Shown piece by piece: positions 62,059 through 64,000 of a DNA stretch of 64,000 bases; within the stretch, counting starts at the first letter, position 1; each line of letters begins with the position of its first letter. The position numbers and the translations under genes were made by a program. The stretch is from Elusimicrobiota bacterium (GTDB lineage Bacteria; Elusimicrobiota; Elusimicrobia; UBA1565). Location: contig JACPXC010000020.1 in assembly GCA_016196755.1 (NCBI GenBank), positions 1-64,000 on the forward strand. The letters run 5' to 3'. Under the pieces are notes generated by a model that was given only the letters and a program-made list of their open reading frames with translations, did not search any database and was not told the DNA's origin.

Positions 62059-63804
62059 CTAGTCTTTCGCCCGGGCGTAGAAGTACGGGTGGGTGTTGAG
62101 GTTGAGGTTGTTGACGTTGTTGCGCGGGTCGGTCTCGCGCACCCAGGTCCGCATCGCCCGAAAGCGCGTCGGGTTGTAGGTGAAGATCTGGGCGATGTCC
62201 TCGGCCGCCTTGCGGCCGATCTCCACGTACATCCGTGTGAGCTTCGGCGAATCGGCCTCGGCGTCGGCCGCGTCGATCATGCCGTCGAGCTCGGGGTTCG
62301 AGTAGCCTTGGGCCTGCGGGAAGTAGCCGGCGCTGTGCAGGATCGAGGACGCGACGGACTGGGGGTCGGGGTAGTCGGCGCCGAAGCCGGTGATAAATAG
62401 CGCCAGGCGACGCTTCTCCATGGCGGTGTAGAGCTCCTCGCTGGGCATCGACTTGATGCGGACCTTGAACTTGGGGTTGACCTTCTCGACGCCGGCCTTG
62501 ATGAACTCGGCGAGGATCCGGCGGGAAAGCAGCGACGGGCTCAGGGAGACCGTCGCCGTGAAGCCCTTCTCCCAGACCTCCCCGCCGCGGGCCCGCTTAA
62601 ACGCCGCGGCGGCCTTCGCGAGGTCGTACTCGTAGGGAAGCGGCTCCTGCTCGGGGAGGAAGGCGTCGGGGAACGGCCCCCGGGCGCGCTTGCCGCGCAT
62701 GCCCATCCCGCGGCGCAGGAAGCCCTCGTAGTCGATGGCATGGGCGAAGCCGTCGCGCACGTCCCGGTCGGCGAAGAAGTCCGGCGGGATGCCCGAGCCG
62801 TCGAGCTTGCCGCTGCCGAGGTCCGCGCCGGCGTCGGGCTTGAAGTTGAAGAAGACCGCTTCGCCCAGCATGGTGTGGTGGGGGCTGTCGGCGATCTTGA
62901 CCCCGGGGATATCCTTGACCTCGGAGTAGTCCTGGTCCTCGAAGAAGCTGGCGTCGGCGTCGCCGGTCTCGAGCATCCACAGGCGCATGGCCTTGCTGGG
63001 CACGATGCGCAGGTAGACCTTGCTCAGCGCGGCGGGGGCGCGCCAGTACTTGTCGTTGCGCTTGAGGACGAGCTCCTTCTCGGGGTCGGCCGTCTCCACC
63101 GCGAACGGGCCGGTGCCGTTGGCGTGCGAGGCGAGGTAGGAGTCCGACGCCGGGCGGTTGTTGTGGCGCTTCCAGGACGCCTCGGTGCCGTCCCATTCCC
63201 CGTGCGACACGGCCCAGGGTTTGGAGACGATGATCGGCAGGGAGGCCATGATCTTGAGGAAGTGGCCGTTGGGGCGCTTGAGGCGGATGACGACGTCGCC
63301 GCCGTCGACGGCCACCGCCTTCTCGGCCTCCTTGAAGTCGACGCGGATGGCTCCGTCGGCGCCGCGCGTGCTGTAGACGCCGAGGATCGGGTTGAGGAGG
63401 ATCCCCGACGAGCCGCCTTCGGTGTCCTTGAGCATGAAGCGCAGGATCGAGTAGCGCACGTCCTCGGGGGTCAGGGGCCGGCCGTCGTGGAACGTCACCC
63501 CGGTCCGGATCGGGAACCGGTAGACGGTCTCGTCGGCCGAGAGCAGCTTGTTGGCCTTGGTCGGGACCTGGGCGGCGAGGAACGGAACGTACTCGAAGGG
63601 GACCTTGAGCTCCTTGAAGCTGATCAGCGACTCGTAGACGTTGCCGGTGACGATGAAGCTCACGGCGTCGGACGCGTCGGCGGGGTCCATGGTCAGCCAC
63701 TTGCGGGTCGTGAGGTGGACCAGGGCGCCGGGGTTGTGGGTGGCGCTCGACGCCGCGGGGGCTATGGCCGACAGGGCCAGGACGGCCGTCAGGATGTGCT
63801 TCAC
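62059..63804 (-). CDS. Family 5 extracellular solute-binding protein (oligopeptide ABC transporter)
   Basis: A 581-aa periplasmic protein with a signal peptide (1-20, ASSA-T). It has the SBP_bac_5 layout: W-L-T-M-D-P-A-D, V-Y-E-S-L-I, the T-F-H-D-G-R-P-L-T-P-E-D-V-R-Y-S signature, and a D-Y-P-D-P-Q motif near the C-terminus. It captures peptides or similar ligands for an ABC importer whose permeases are not in the window. The start GTG 63804 overlaps the upstream stop (GTGA) and begins the signal peptide. The open frame continues upstream without protein-like sequence. Confidence 0.88.
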   Translation of the reverse strand: MKHILTAVLALSAIAPAASSATHNPGALVHLTTRKWLTMDPADASDAVSFIVTGNVYESLISFKELKVPFEYVPFLAAQVPTKANKLLSADETVYRFPIRTGVTFHDGRPLTPEDVRYSILRFMLKDTEGGSSGILLNPILGVYSTRGADGAIRVDFKEAEKAVAVDGGDVVIRLKRPNGHFLKIMASLPIIVSKPWAVSHGEWDGTEASWKRHNNRPASDSYLASHANGTGPFAVETADPEKELVLKRNDKYWRAPAALSKVYLRIVPSKAMRLWMLETGDADASFFEDQDYSEVKDIPGVKIADSPHHTMLGEAVFFNFKPDAGADLGSGKLDGSGIPPDFFADRDVRDGFAHAIDYEGFLRRGMGMRGKRARGPFPDAFLPEQEPLPYEYDLAKAAAAFKRARGGEVWEKGFTATVSLSPSLLSRRILAEFIKAGVEKVNPKFKVRIKSMPSEELYTAMEKRRLALFITGFGADYPDPQSVASSILHSAGYFPQAQGYSNPELDGMIDAADAEADSPKLTRMYVEIGRKAAEDIAQIFTYNPTRFRAMRTWVRETDPRNNVNNLNLNTHPYFYARAKD

Positions 63805-64000
63805 CGGACCTCCAGCTGCTGGCCGTAGGGGGAATAGATGACGGTCCGCGTCACGTAGGACCCGTCGCGATAGTTGCCGAAGACGGTCTCCACGCTCACC
63901 GAGATGGTGCCGGTGTAGTCGATCGAGAAGCCGCGGATGTAGTTGCGTCCGCCGCCGTCGTACTCCTGGGCCCACTGGAAGCCGCCGTTGTTGCCGTACT
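63801..64000 (-). CDS. Partial gene running off the window
   Basis: The last 65 codons of a minus-strand gene, ending in the TGA that overlaps the solute-binding protein start. The visible part is rich in Gly, Tyr and Asn with alternating strand character (FSIDYTGTISVSVETVFGNY... IYSPYGQQLEVR), as in exported beta-rich proteins. Too little remains for a family call. Confidence 0.6.
   Translation of the reverse strand, partial: YGNNGGFQWAQEYDGGGRNYIRGFSIDYTGTISVSVETVFGNYRDGSYVTRTVIYSPYGQQLEVR

Noticed and set aside
1-64000. CRISPR arrays, rRNA or tRNA genes
   Set aside because: No regularly spaced direct repeats and no conserved RNA gene sequence recognised on either strand.

Overview
The window is about 64 kb of GC-rich bacterial DNA with dense, mostly signal-peptide-bearing genes. 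A lipoprotein, outer-membrane-type channel protein, NlpC/P60 enzyme and MacA-type fusion protein point to a diderm (Gram-negative) cell. The several very large exported Ala/Pro-rich proteins with HEAT repeats are reminiscent of poorly cultured lineages such as Elusimicrobiota or related candidate phyla. That placement is a guess: no rRNA, tRNA or universal marker gene is present. Most genes that begin a transcription unit carry a TATNNT-like -10 hexamer whose last base lies 5-9 nt before the start codon, so leaderless or nearly leaderless mRNA looks like the local norm. Within operons, genes are usually joined by GTGA, ATGA or TTGA overlaps.

Layout. 1-1770: a lower-GC, integron-like cassette zone with a PDZ fragment, a YefM/YoeB-type toxin-antitoxin pair between attC-like sites, and a shortened DUF2975 gene. 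1769-8177: a YARHG/TPR/prolyl-oligopeptidase fusion, an exported Ala-rich protein, an NlpC/P60 enzyme and a DUF1338 (HglS-type) dioxygenase. 8246-16737: a 2004-aa exported protein with J and kinase-like domains, a proline-rich exported protein and an LRAT-like small protein. 16768-21022: a CstA transporter, three exported or membrane-anchored proteins and a striking 253-nt nested inverted-repeat element. 21122-43680: two paralogous giants (3232 and about 3630 aa) with matching promoters, separated by a divergent Na+/H+ antiporter; the second giant ends in a nuclease-like tip followed by an overlapping candidate immunity gene. 43731-45270: an AT-rich patch and an AlbA/HATPase gene, probably acquired. 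45331-54072: a MacA/MacB-like pair, a signalling operon (CheY, CheC-like, cyclase-HD-GYP fusion), a CDF cation transporter, and a C39-like lipoprotein with an outer-membrane protein. 54135-60536: a Gly/Asn-rich exported protein, then a seven-gene coupled operon (polyprenyl synthase, PqqD-like, radical SAM, UbiA, radical SAM, 36-aa peptide, radical SAM). 60584-64000: small unknowns, a response regulator, VanZ-like protein and an oligopeptide-binding protein.

The best candidate for an undescribed system is the 55123-60536 operon. It combines a PqqA-like 36-aa precursor, a PqqD-type recognition protein and three radical SAM enzymes with both halves of a prenyl-tail pathway (polyprenyl diphosphate synthase plus UbiA). 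The reading proposed here is a peptide-derived, prenylated, membrane-bound cofactor or quinone. The second candidate is the family of giant exported proteins (signal, HEAT or helical body, membrane helices, J domain, kinase-like fold), one of which looks like a polymorphic toxin with its own immunity protein.
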